Source: Atrina japonica
Lineage: Eukaryota > Mollusca > Bivalvia > Pterioida > Pinnidae
Direction: 5' to 3'
Assembly: GCA_030159075.1 (NCBI GenBank)
Contig: BROG01000930.1
Coordinates: forward strand, 62,001 to 126,000
DNA length: 64,000 nucleotides
Shown: positions 1 through 10,700 of the stretch, piece by piece
How positions within the stretch are numbered: the stretch's first letter is position 1
Layout: each line of letters starts with the position of its first letter
The notes under the pieces: model-generated
Database searches by the model: none
Told to the model about the DNA's origin: nothing
The model's input: only the letters and a program-made list of their open reading frames with translations
Translations under genes and position numbers: made by a program

Positions 1-229
1 CTTTTTTTCATTGAAAAAATTATTAAATAATTCTATTTCTAGAAAAACTACCTTTTGGGATTTTTTTTAAACATTTTTAAAGAAAAGTATTTAAAATTTA
101 TTAGTGGAGCCCCGAGTATATGCACACATTCTAGTGCTGGTGCCTTCAAAACCAATTTACGCGTTTAAAGTGCCCTTTCAAACTGAAATTGTGTGCCCTT
201 TCACACTGACTTTGTGTGCCCTTTTCAGA

Positions 230-2610
230 TCCTAGATTCAACACTATATTTTTCATATTTGTTGCTCTAATATTGAGGCACACTTAAACTCTTTTTTTTA
301 ATTTATAACACTGGTTTGTTTTTGACAAAATTTACAAACATTTCCTGCCCACAAGAGTTTGAAATTTGATCAAAGATAAAATCGAGAGTCAAACACCCTA
401 TCATCAGACAAATACCTGTAAAATTCTTTATAAGGTTTTTTTTCGACAATCAGGTGTTTGACTCTCGATTTTAATGTACAGATAAAATTTTCAATTCCGG
501 CTGTGCCTGTGATCTGCCCGTCCTCCTCATCGAACACTAGCCATAACTTGGTTCCAGTATTCCTGTAACACTAACTACTTTTAAATTTGCTAGTGTCCAA
601 TGAAGAGGTAGATGCTTCTGTTGAAATTGACACTGAAAAGAAAATGTCATCATGATCAAGTTTAAAGCAAAAAACATGACAGTATACAACATGTTTTTCT
701 ACAGTAATCTACAAGAGTTAGAAGATCTAGTTTATCGAAACTGAACAGCCAAATTGATTGTTGTAAAGCGCATAACAGATCATGATTTTGATAATGTAAT
801 TTCACAGTGAAAACGGACAAACTTTGGATTTCTGGCTCAGGAAAAAACTGGTCACAATGTGGCGATTGAATTAGAATAAACACTTGCCAAAACCTAAATA
901 ATGGTCGCATTGTAGACAATGCTGTCCGGTGGAGTTGCGCACTAATACATTTACCGGTCGATTACCATACAGTTAAAACCATAATCACATCCACAATTTT
1001 GTCAAAACAAAAGATTACCTTATAATCATTCAAAACTCATAAATATTAATTTTAAAATTCCATTTTTAACTCTAATGTAAGTGCAAATAAATACTAACTT
1101 ACCATTTTCAAAGGCTGATACAAGGTCTGGTGGAGTTGCGCAGTAAATACGACTGGGTTGTTTACAATTTATAACTAGGTCCAATAAGTCTGGAGGTCCG
1201 TTCTCATTCTTTTTGCTTTTAGTACATACTAGATTTCTGTTCTTCAAATGAATTTTCTGAAAATCACAGGATAATTTTTTGGTGCACAAGATGGAGACGT
1301 CTTCCAATAAAGCGAAAGTGAAACTTTCATCATTGAAACTTGAGCTGAGCAACTCCACCGGACCAGACTGTACTGTAAAGTACTAAAATGGGCAGGAAAA
1401 ACTGAAATGTACCACAAAAAGGTCGAAATGGAGGGTAAAACTACTAAAATGTAGGCTATTTTGAAACTATAGACACATTTTTATTTCACTGAATTAATCT
1501 CAAATAAAAATATTTTAGTAAAGTAGCAGAAATATATCGAAATGTACATGAATGATGAAATAACAAAATGTACATAAAACACCGATATGTACTGTAACAG
1601 TGTCGAAATGAATTATTTTTAGACAACTAATATATTTTTACATCGCTGGATTAATACCAAACCCAAATCTTTGATTATATTATGTTAATTGTTGTTGACG
1701 TCCCTCTCAAGAATATTTCACAGCACTCTACAATGCAACCAAATCACTCGCAAATGCGACCATTTTTTAGATTTTGGCGAGTGTTTATCCTCATTCAGTC
1801 GCCACATTGCGACCAGTTTTTCCCCCGAACCGGAAATCAAAAGTTTGTCCGTTTTCACTGTGAAATTACATTATCGAAATCATGGTCGGTTATGCGCTTA
1901 ATAGCAACCAATTTGGTTATTCAGTTTCGATAAACTAGAGCATCTAACGCACGTGGATTACTGTATAAAACCACGTTGTATTGCTCTCATGTTTTCGACT
2001 TGAAATTTTCCTAACACACACAATGACATTTTTTTTCTCGGTCGATTTCAACAGAAGCATCATTAGACACTACTAAGTTTAAACAATCTTGGTTAAAGGA
2101 ATACTGGAACAGAGTTATGGCTAGTATTCGACTAGGCCGAACTTTCTGCACCGATTTCGATTTTAATTTCAGCGATTTTTAATTGGTAAAATCGGGACAG
2201 AAAGTTCGGCCTAGTGTTCGACGAGGAGGACAAGCAGACCACAACCTAATTCCTTTAGGGATTATCGTGGGGGAACACAATAAAACGACCGCGACAGAAT
2301 CCCCAAAGGGATTAACCACAGTCGGAACTGGAAATTTTATCTGCAAATTAAAGTCGAGAGTCAAACACCCGATTGTCGGACAAACACCTATAAATTAAAG
2401 AACTGTATAGGTGTTTGTCTGACGATCAGGTCACGGGTGTTGGACTCTAGATTTTAACTTACGGACAAAATTTACAATTCTCGTGGGCAGTCTCCTTTTT
2501 GTAAATTCTGTTGAAAAGAAACTGGAGCTAAAAATTTAAAAACAAAGTTTAAGGTTGCCTCAATATTAGAGCAACAAATATGAAAAATATAGGCATATAA
2601 ACACTCCTGG
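230..2610. repeat. Large nested inverted repeat (foldback element)
   Basis: Sequence at about 230-925 recurs in reverse complement at about 1725-2610, with a central spacer of about 800 bp. Matching landmarks include 'ttgctctaatattgaggc' near 262 against its complement near 2558, and the block 780-900 against 1745-1890, so imperfect open frames on opposite strands translate alike. Each arm carries its own smaller hairpin: 378-397 pairs with 453-472, and a related pair lies at 2352-2370 and about 2410-2455. A third hairpin joins 2126-2155 with 2187-2222. No transposase was seen. It fits a foldback or non-autonomous DNA element, but its exact ends were not fixed. Confidence 0.7.
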
Positions 2611-2756
2611 ATTGATAAAAAAATGCACAAAAAGGTCAACATGCAGTAAATAACCTTGTTTTATATGGATTGATACAATAAAATGTTACATAAACTTAGA
2701 AAATTAATATTTTATTTCATTTCTATATTTTCATCCAGTGGATTTTTTTTAAGAAC

Positions 2757-2762
2757 ACACAA

Positions 2763-2802
<40 letters not shown>
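2757..2802. repeat. (AC)n(AT)n microsatellite
   Basis: A run of AC dinucleotides passes directly into a run of AT dinucleotides. The open frames across it are trivial dinucleotide translations. Confidence 0.9.
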
Positions 2803-2894
2803 TGGCGAGTAAAAGTTCCTGGCTGGCTAGTAAAATTTCTGGTTCGCTGGCCAAATGAAGAGTGAATTTTTTTAGTGTTGTAGAGCCCTGTTTC

Positions 2895-3128
2895 ACTCAT
2901 ATGGAGACGTCACTAAATGCCCCTGAAGGACTTCTAATTTTGGCCCATGCTCGGCACAATTATGGCCATTGAGCAGTGAGGGTTCTTTAACGTGCCAGCA
3001 CCTACTGTGACAAAGGACCACGGTATTTACTGTCTCATCTAATAGACAGGAAACCAACCTGCTGCTGACTGGACTCGAACTCACAACCTCACGATCAAGA
3101 GTCGAGCGTGCTACCGACTGAGCCATCT
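2895..3128 (-). mobile_element. tRNA-derived SINE, family 1
   Basis: Read on the minus strand, the right end starts with a tRNA-like head. Box A (TGGCTCAGTCGG) lies near 3112-3123 and box B (GAGTTCGAGTCC) near 3073-3084. The body follows, with 'cacgttaaagaaccctcact' near 2975-2994 and the tail 'gacgtctccatatgagtga' near 2895-2913. The same body occurs at 31553-31800 and 58545-58797. It sits in the presumed first intron of transportin. Confidence 0.75.
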
Positions 3129-3884
3129 ATGATTATATTAGCGCAATAATCCAATATCAACCATACACTTGGCTGTGAAATGCAGACCATTCCTTGTAAA
3201 ATGCAGTGTACATTTAGGTGTATTTCCGCTATTACACTGAAATATTTAGTTTTGATATTAATTCAGGTAAATAAAAATGTGTCTACAGTCTCAAATATAG
3301 CATACATATTAGTAGTTTTCCCTTCATTTCGACCTTTTTGTGGTACATATCTATATTTCATGTACATTTCGGTATATTCCTGTACATTACCTTCGGTATT
3401 TACCCCTACCATAGATCAAGGACAATTAGCAATAGCTATATCCAATCCTGTAACAATAAAAGATACGAGGTATAAAATAATTAGACATCTACCAATACTG
3501 CAGTGGGCCTATTTAGTGGGAACACTCATATCGACACATGACTTTTGTCTTGGAAGTTGAATTTTATTTTCAGACAATTCCTGTATATTCTACCCCATTC
3601 GTCTAATAAATTACAATAAGAAACACAGTAAAAAGTAAAGTAACATTAATTTTTAGATTAATTATTGATTTACTTTTAGAAATTGATATCCCAATACATG
3701 TAACGCGAAAATCCCATAAACGTAAGTGACAACCTAAAGTCATAAAATGATCAGATAAGTGCAATAATGTCGTAATCAAAATTTTTGGAGGCAAACGAGA
3801 ACACGTGCTGTACTGATCAACTTATAAACCACTTAAAAGAAGGGTGTCTGACACACACTTTAAACAATGGGTTCTAAAGGATAC

Positions 3885-3983
3885 TTGTTGAACATTTCTT
3901 TGAGTTGCCGTGTCCGGGGACTGCGATTCTTTCAACAGCTGTCGAATTTGTCGGAGTCCATTTTCCTCCGGCTGCCACGCCAT
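3885..3983 (-). CDS. TNPO1: Transportin (karyopherin beta-2), first coding exon only
   Basis: The exon reads from ATG at 3983 down to 3885 as 33 codons, [12 protein letters not shown]... [10 protein letters not shown] ... NVQQ, and ends in phase 0 at a GT donor (3884-3883). This matches the amino terminus of animal transportin-1/2, whose first HEAT helix carries the conserved [10 protein letters not shown] stretch. Transportins are importin-beta family receptors that carry PY-NLS cargo such as hnRNP A1 through nuclear pores, with RanGTP causing release. The full family protein is about 890-900 residues, so nearly all of this gene lies left of the window. The exon is GC-richer than its surroundings. 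TNPO1 and TNPO2 cannot be told apart from this piece, and invertebrates usually have one gene. Confidence 0.85.
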
Positions 3984-4091
3984 CTTGGTTTGAATGCCCA
4001 TTGATTACGAAATTTCCCGATAAGATCCGATCGACAAGCACTCGCCTGTTACGGAAATAGACGGAAATAAACGACTCTATGACGCCACAAA
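3984..4091. promoter_or_regulatory. Candidate divergent promoter and 5' leader of transportin
   Basis: These 108 bp lie between the transportin ATG (minus strand) and a possible ATG of the membrane-protein gene (plus strand, 4092). The block is clearly richer in CpG and GC than its surroundings and has no TATA box. An AAGATGGCG motif, resembling the YY1 sites found at starts of many TATA-less housekeeping genes, overlaps the transportin ATG at 3976-3985. Its role as a bidirectional promoter is inferred from the gene layout. Confidence 0.45.
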
Positions 4092-4106
4092 ATGGAGGAA
4101 GAAGAG
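4092..4106 (+). CDS. Possible 15-nt first coding exon of the membrane-protein gene
   Basis: ATG GAG GAA GAA GAG is followed at once by GTTTAG, a weak donor, in phase 0. The next exon (6416) opens in phase 0 after a good acceptor, so the joined start would read MEEEE then GQLNMRQKE. The ATG has a favourable context (A at -3, G at +4) and lies about 110 bp from the divergent transportin ATG. The alternative is a non-coding first exon with translation beginning at ATG 6428. Only a transcript can decide. Confidence 0.3.
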
Positions 4107-6415
4107 GTTTAGTTTTCGAACTTTGATAACATTAAGTTCAATAACACAGACTTTTCCACAGATTTGTTGTCAACACTGGTATGAGATGACATTACAATAC
4201 CCCTTGTTTTTTTTTATATATTTACAGATGAATATGTATTATTGCTAATTTTCCATACATGCTTGTTCTCGTGCCATCATGTCAAAAATTTGAATGTTTA
4301 CACGTCGTCAACGTATTGTGACTGTTCATATGTACATTCCAACTAGACTATTCCAATTAAGCTACTTTAAAACTGAACAAATAACAAAAAATTATCTAAA
4401 TCAAGAGAACTGCAACAAGACAACTCTCAGTCTAAATCAAAGACAATGCACCTTTTCTAGCTAGGACCACTTCGCCCAACATAAGTCACCAGATAAAACA
4501 TCCTTATGGTTTTATTCATTTTTTTATTAACAATTTATTGGTTAGTGTAAAATACATTTTCATAAAAATATTAGCTAAGCATTGCCTTGAAATGTTTTTA
4601 CACATGCAGGAAAAAACATTCATTGAGAATCTGAACAGTCTCAGTAGGGCAACACCTTTCCCACAAAGTGACATAATTTGCAGTTCCAGGCTTACCATGA
4701 ACTTAGTCTGCAAGTAGTACAGTAGTTAAGTACCTCATCAACCTTTCTTAGAGGTGGACTTTTTGGTAGTCATGCATGGAGAAATTAAATGAGACTATAG
4801 TATAGTTTTGCATTTTGGGTAATTTCTAATCATTAACTGATTAAGTCCACTTTGCAAATGGCCTTTGGTCGTTTGAGCTGCACTCTCTGTGAAATAAGGC
4901 AATGCCTTGAACATAAACTGATGAGGGGTCTTTGTTTTACCCAACTAGTGGTGTAATGTTGAAAGTGTGGGGCAAAAACATATGATTATTGTTCATAAAG
5001 AATATTTGCTTCACCATAATTTGTCAGAAAAGGTGAATGGCCAGAGTATCACTCTATCTTGGGTCTCTTGTAATCTGTGCTGCTGCTGTACCCACTTAAC
5101 CAGGCACAGAAATTTGTGGTTGCCCACTTGCCCATGTCAAGTTAATTTCATGCTGGGTGAGTGTATTTCCTTTGGAAGTTGCCCAGGTGGCGAGCACAAG
5201 TTCCTGAAATGTTTGATAATACCAAAATATAGTTCAGTTTATTTCATATAAATTGGCATTTTATTCTGATATTAGGATGGTTCTCCTATACTATTTAGAC
5301 CCACTTAATGGCTCCAAATGTTTCTAATGATCCATATTAAAGTATTAAATAAACAAGAACTGGTTTTACTTTAAAAATCTTAACAGAGAAGTTGCGGGGT
5401 ATTTTCTCCGACACGTCTGCACTGCAATAAACACTAGTATGTGAATACGTCATAAAATTGTGATGATTTCAATTAAAAAGTTATGTTTTATTTCCGTTAC
5501 AATGTAGATAATTTTTAAAATTGACAATGATATCTTCATGTAATAGAATCTATCAAATTTACAGCAAACTAGTGGCATTTATAGCTTTTGCATAAACACA
5601 ATCATAACTTTTTAGAACTTTGAATCTGGCTTCAAAAATTTGACAGATATTGATAAATGGCAATTTTTTAGGCACCATAATTTTTTTCAGCCAGTGTAGC
5701 CCCTGTTCATAGCAAAAACTGAAGTTGATATTTTAATTAAATAAAAAAAATGAAAAGAATAGATCTATATTTTGCCAATTTTTAACTTTATAAATTCAAC
5801 TTGTCCATTTATAGTCATTGATAGAATAGTTCATTGTATTTATTTTCTTTATTTCTATCTTTTTTAAATACTGAAATTTGTGTTACTATTCTTTTCTTTG
5901 TGGAAAAAGATCATTATTAAAGGAAAACTGTTTTTCTTTATATTTCATTATTTGTCGTAGATTTCCTAAACAGATGTCTGAAAATATTTTAAAAGTAAAT
6001 AAAAATCTGGGCAATCCTGGGCTTCCCACTACCCCATGTCACTGCTCTACCCTCTCATAAGCTTCTTAGTCTGACATACCTAGTCGCCATTGATAAAAAT
6101 AAATAAATAAATAAATAAAGTTCAAAAGTATCTACTTTGATAATACTGTCATTTACTTAAACAATTGAGTGAATTATGAGATATTCAACTCATTTCATAC
6201 ACATAAGTCATAAGAAATAAAGTGTGCAAATGCCTTGATGTAGAAACATAGATCACAAATGCCTGTTTTTTGCATGGTTGTGCATTTACATTAATTTTTC
6301 CTGCCATCGAAAGACTTTCTTTGCCATGCATAGGTTTTATTTTGCCTCCCTTTAATTAAATATTTCGGTTTCAATACTTGACCATATTTACCATGTGTCT
6401 ATGCTTTGCTTTCAG
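4107..6415 (+). other. Presumed first intron or 5' region of membrane-protein gene; no genes seen
   Basis: AT-rich sequence without convincing exons. Short open frames at 4516-4713, 4967-5251 and 5878-6060 lack family resemblance and splice context. A short (AAAT)n tract lies at about 6099-6119. The interval ends in the acceptor TTTGCTTTCAG at 6405-6415. Confidence 0.5.
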
Positions 6416-7769
6416 GGACAGTTAAACATGAGACAAAAGGAAATACAACCATTGCTAGCTGGAGGAAGCTTACAGCCTAGGAGTAAAACAAATAACACCA
6501 TATTCATACCAGAAGAAAAAGTAGATATGGGTGATGAGTTTGAAGATGAAATTCTGCTGACAGAAAGAAAAAAGAAGAGAAGAGTATCTATGTTATGGCA
6601 TGATTGTCTTCTGTTGACGTTGGAGTTCTTTCAGTTTCTGGCTGTCTTGCAGTCTATGGCATTGCGATGGACATTTTCTCCAACTTGGTTATCCAATTCC
6701 TACTTCTTTTTCTTGATCAATTTGGATGTTTTTGAGTTTGTGAAGATGCACACCTCTGGTGTTTATATAAGTATACAGAGTCACTACACTTCAAGTAGCA
6801 GTGTCCCTGTTTCTTTCTCTCACATTACAATAGCTTGGTTCAGTGCATGTTTACTGCTGCCTGCAATTTTTGTAATGGTATATGTCATCCTATACAAGAT
6901 GAATCACCCAAAGTTCTTTACATATTTTGGTTATCTCCGTATGGTGTATTTTTTTATCATACAGATACTAACACTTCCTGTAGGAACATACATTGCCCAT
7001 GTTTTCCAGTGTAATGATGACGGCAACGTTGATATGATGAATGATCAGAAATGCTTTGAAGGTTTTCACTGGTTGTATGTTGCATTTGCATTACTTTTGA
7101 CGGTTTTCTTTTTTATTGTTTTCCCAGTGTATCTGATCTACAAAACCAGACAGGAATTATTGGGATCTTGTTCAAAACACCATGAATCTTTTCTGTTGTT
7201 GAAAGAAACTGAGTATAAAGTAGGACTCAACAAATCATGGTTAATTTCAGATATCTATTTGTTCTCGTCTTTTAAGTTTTGGGGGTTGTACTACAGATCA
7301 GTAATGCAGTGGGTCAAAATGTCTATCCTTATTGTTGTTTTTGCTGGATTTCACAATATTAGGGGTCAGGCATTGGCCGTTACAATTATGTTTTTAGTCT
7401 ACTTTCTGCTGTTTTTGATAATTCGCCCATTTCGCTTAATTGGCTTCAATATGATATTGCTGATTTCATTTTTGGCTCTGTCAGCACTGTCATTGATTGG
7501 TGCCATGGCAACATCCTACACTATGTACACACTGACAACACCCTGGTTGTTGCCCCAGTACTCTCAATGGATCACAGCAACTATAGTGATTGTTTGGACA
7601 GGTTTCTGGATTTTGTTTGTGTTGTATTTGTGTATCCGACAGCTACTTTACAGATGTAATTGCATTAAGACTCCAATGTGGCCAACATTCTCCACATCGG
7701 AAAATGACCACCTCAGCAGCGAAACCAAAAAATTTCTTAAAACTTTCCTCAGGGCCAGATTTGTACTAG
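6416..7769 (+). CDS. Membrane-protein gene, exon with all transmembrane segments
   Basis: The acceptor TTTGCTTTCAG precedes 6416. The donor is GTTTGT at 7770, leaving phase 1. The exon encodes residues 1-451 (numbered from Gly at 6416), with LTERKKKRRV just before the first hydrophobic segment and about nine such segments in all. Two Cys (199 and 213) flank an acidic loop between segments 4 and 5 and might pair outside the cell. The reading frame stays open past the donor to 8005, so intron retention would give a truncated form with a different tail. Confidence 0.85.
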
Positions 7770-10700
7770 GTTTGTTTTTATTACTTCAGCATTTCTTAAA
7801 TGACACAAAATTTTTATTACAACTAACAGATTTAAATTTAAATCAAATTTTAACTAATCCCCAAGGTTTATGTATTTTTGAGATGTTATGTTATTTTCTT
7901 ACTAATCTGTGTGGATCCAGTCCCAAGTGTAAAATACAGGATTTACATAGCATAAATTACATTGATAAATTTCTAAATAAAATGTGTATATTGTTCCAGA
8001 AGTAAAAATTTTGAAAGTTTAGTTATTTTAAATGGTGTTATCAATGCCAAATATTACTTTAGTATAAGATTATCAACTGGAACAGAAAAACCAGGAACTA
8101 GGATATAAGATTATCAGCTGGTACAGAAAAACCAGGAACTAGGCTTATGTATACCTCGGGGACTCAAACGGTCCACCAGCAGTGGCAACGAGCTAGTGGT
8201 TATAAATTTTATAGACATAATACCAAAGTTATAATGCTCAAGACGATTGTTTCTGTCAATTAGACTTCATCAGTTGAGCTCAAATTTTACAAAAAAAGGA
8301 TTTTCTAAAGGAAAAGTGGTAAAAAAGCTTATTTTATTATGTGCAGATAATAATGCCAACTATTTATGTTAAAATATTTAATTTTTATAGAAAAGGTACA
8401 AATAGGACCTGCTATTTTTTCACCTGTTCATGAGCTAGCCAGACAAATCCAGATCCTAAATGCTTACTGCAGGGAAGCAGAGTTTTTGGGAGATGCCTTA
8501 CATGGAACCATGTGGGATCTGCTTGATGACATGATTGAGATGCATTCCAAACTGTCAGCCAAGTCACTGTTTGCAGGTAGGTCTGGCTTACAAGTCATAC
8601 TTTGTCTTAAATGTATGTCTTATTATTCAGTCATTTGATTCAAGTAAGTGATCAATTTCAAATTTTGCCTACCATCAAAGCATGGCCTTACTGTATCGAA
8701 TATTTCAGTTGGTTGAAATATTGAAAAAATAAAAAGTACCAAAATAATTTAAACTGATATATCACATAGTACTTAATTAACATTAACAGTTACACAGTGT
8801 TATTTTAAAAATCCCTTGTTTGTTCATCAAAAACACTCAAATATTTTTAAAAAGCACTGGCAGACATATTGTGTACATATGTTGGACTTTAATTTTGGCC
8901 ATTTAAATAGGGTGGGCAAATTGGCCAAAATTTAAACAATGGCCAAAATATTCCAATTTACAGTACATGTGTGAATTGTTCTGTGAATCATCGTAAACGT
9001 ATGAACATTTCAAAAAATTCCACAATGTCAACTCTCGTGTAATATGGGAACTAAGATTTTGGGTCAATAGTTTATAGATGAGGTGCAGACTAACATGGTA
9101 GGTAAGGGTAAAGGCAATATTGGGCTTTTGTTTTTATTCAAAATATTTGACAGTGTCTGATATATGGTAAAAACCTTTCCATCTTTTTTAATTTTGACAC
9201 AAAATTTTTACATGTAAAAGTGTCTATGAGTATTGCAGGATTCCTCAGTTTTATGTAATCTGTTTCAGAGAGTGTGAAGGAATCAATCAGGCGTACAGCT
9301 AACCAGTTTTTGAGTGTAATGCCATCATTTTCCCAGCGGCTTGCTCAACGAGATTATGATTTAATTCTTGTATCTCCTTTAAGGAGAAGGATGCTTTTGA
9401 AGATGTACATTATGGGTAAAGTACAAAATATTTTTTATTTCTTGTTTTCAGCATGTAAGTGATATTTCAGTAGTTTTATGTAGCTTGAAGTCTGCTAATG
9501 AATTACTTCCTAAACATATACAGGTGTAACGTACACCAGGGGTCCTCTGAGCACATCACATCACACGGTCATCCATCCAGATGCTGACCGCACTTACCGT
9601 TGCTTAACTTCAGTATATGAATATAAACACCAACTGTCCAGGGTCAAAAGCTAGCTATTAGATTAGACAGTTAATCTGCCTATATTCATGACTATTACAC
9701 TATACCCTCCGCCAGCAAACTCTGTCCCAAAGCTTCATGGGTTCACTATTCCCGTCGGCTGTACATCCAGGATTTCATGCTCTGTCACTGCCACCAATGT
9801 AACATGCTCCGAGGGTTTGCCAAATGCATCACATCATACGGACAATCATCCAGATGCTGACCATGCTCGCTGTTGTTTAACTTTGGTACATATAAATACC
9901 TAGCGTTCAGCCACAAAAGCTAGGTATTGTCAAATTATATATTTATTGTGCTTTTGTTTAAGTTCTAGATGCTAGATAACATTTGATATATTTTAAGTTA
10001 TTTTTCTTTCATATTTAGGTGTATTTTTGAATGGTAGAGCTGAGAAAGTAAGGAAAGAACAGCTGTTGACCAGACCAGCTCTTGAACAAATTTGGCATGA
10101 GGAACCAATGTCTAAAGACTTGGAAGGTATAGTTAGAAAATTTGTGTATTTTATTTAATGTCAGTGGTTTATTTCCATTATATAGCTACGGTCAATTTAA
10201 TTTGGAGCACGGTTATAATGCAGGGCTGTCACAGCCTATTTTGGGACAAGCCCAGGCATTTAAGATTGGGAAATTGTTTGTAATATATATTTAAAATAAA
10301 GAAATAACATGTCAAAATCATTAACAACTTCTTTATAATGGCGTCACCAGCAATACATCACTGGTATAACATATGAATTAAGAAATTCAAAAGTACTGCT
10401 TTGATTTGCTTCAAATGTTTCACTGCTTTAACTTACAAACCCTGGAGTCACATTTGGACCTGCCCATTTCATAGAATGGTTAAGTCCACTGTCAGAATTC
10501 AGGGTTGTATGATTTAGAATAAAACTTTTACAATAATTTTACATGCAATATCAACTTATTCTCCCCTGAATTATGACAGTAGACCATACTATTTATTGAT
10601 TTTGGTAAGTCTAAATGTGACCGCAGATGTTGAGGAGTTAATAAGTTGTTCTGATGTCATTGATTTGTCACCCTGAGCCTTTGATAGTGTAAGCGGGACC

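Larger units (their letters stand above)
1..3884 (-). other. Presumed intron 1 of transportin gene (left edge open)
   Basis: The transportin first exon ends at 3885 with a donor on the minus strand, so this stretch should be its first intron as far as the window edge. I found no stretch matching the expected next transportin exon, so that exon lies outside. The interval holds a large nested inverted repeat (about 230-2610), an AC/AT microsatellite (2757-2802) and a tRNA-derived SINE (2895-3128). Confidence 0.6.

Noticed and set aside
2893..3126. Minus-strand 77-residue frame (MAQSVARSTLDREVV...)
   Set aside because: It is the translation of a tRNA-derived SINE; the same residues recur at 31552-31735 from another copy.
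3180..3560. 126-residue plus-strand frame
   Set aside because: No domain, no resemblance, AT-driven composition, and no splice or promoter context.
9541..9930. Functional 5S rRNA gene
   Set aside because: Only the internal promoter part resembles 5S; the ends and overall length do not, and both copies share non-5S flanks.
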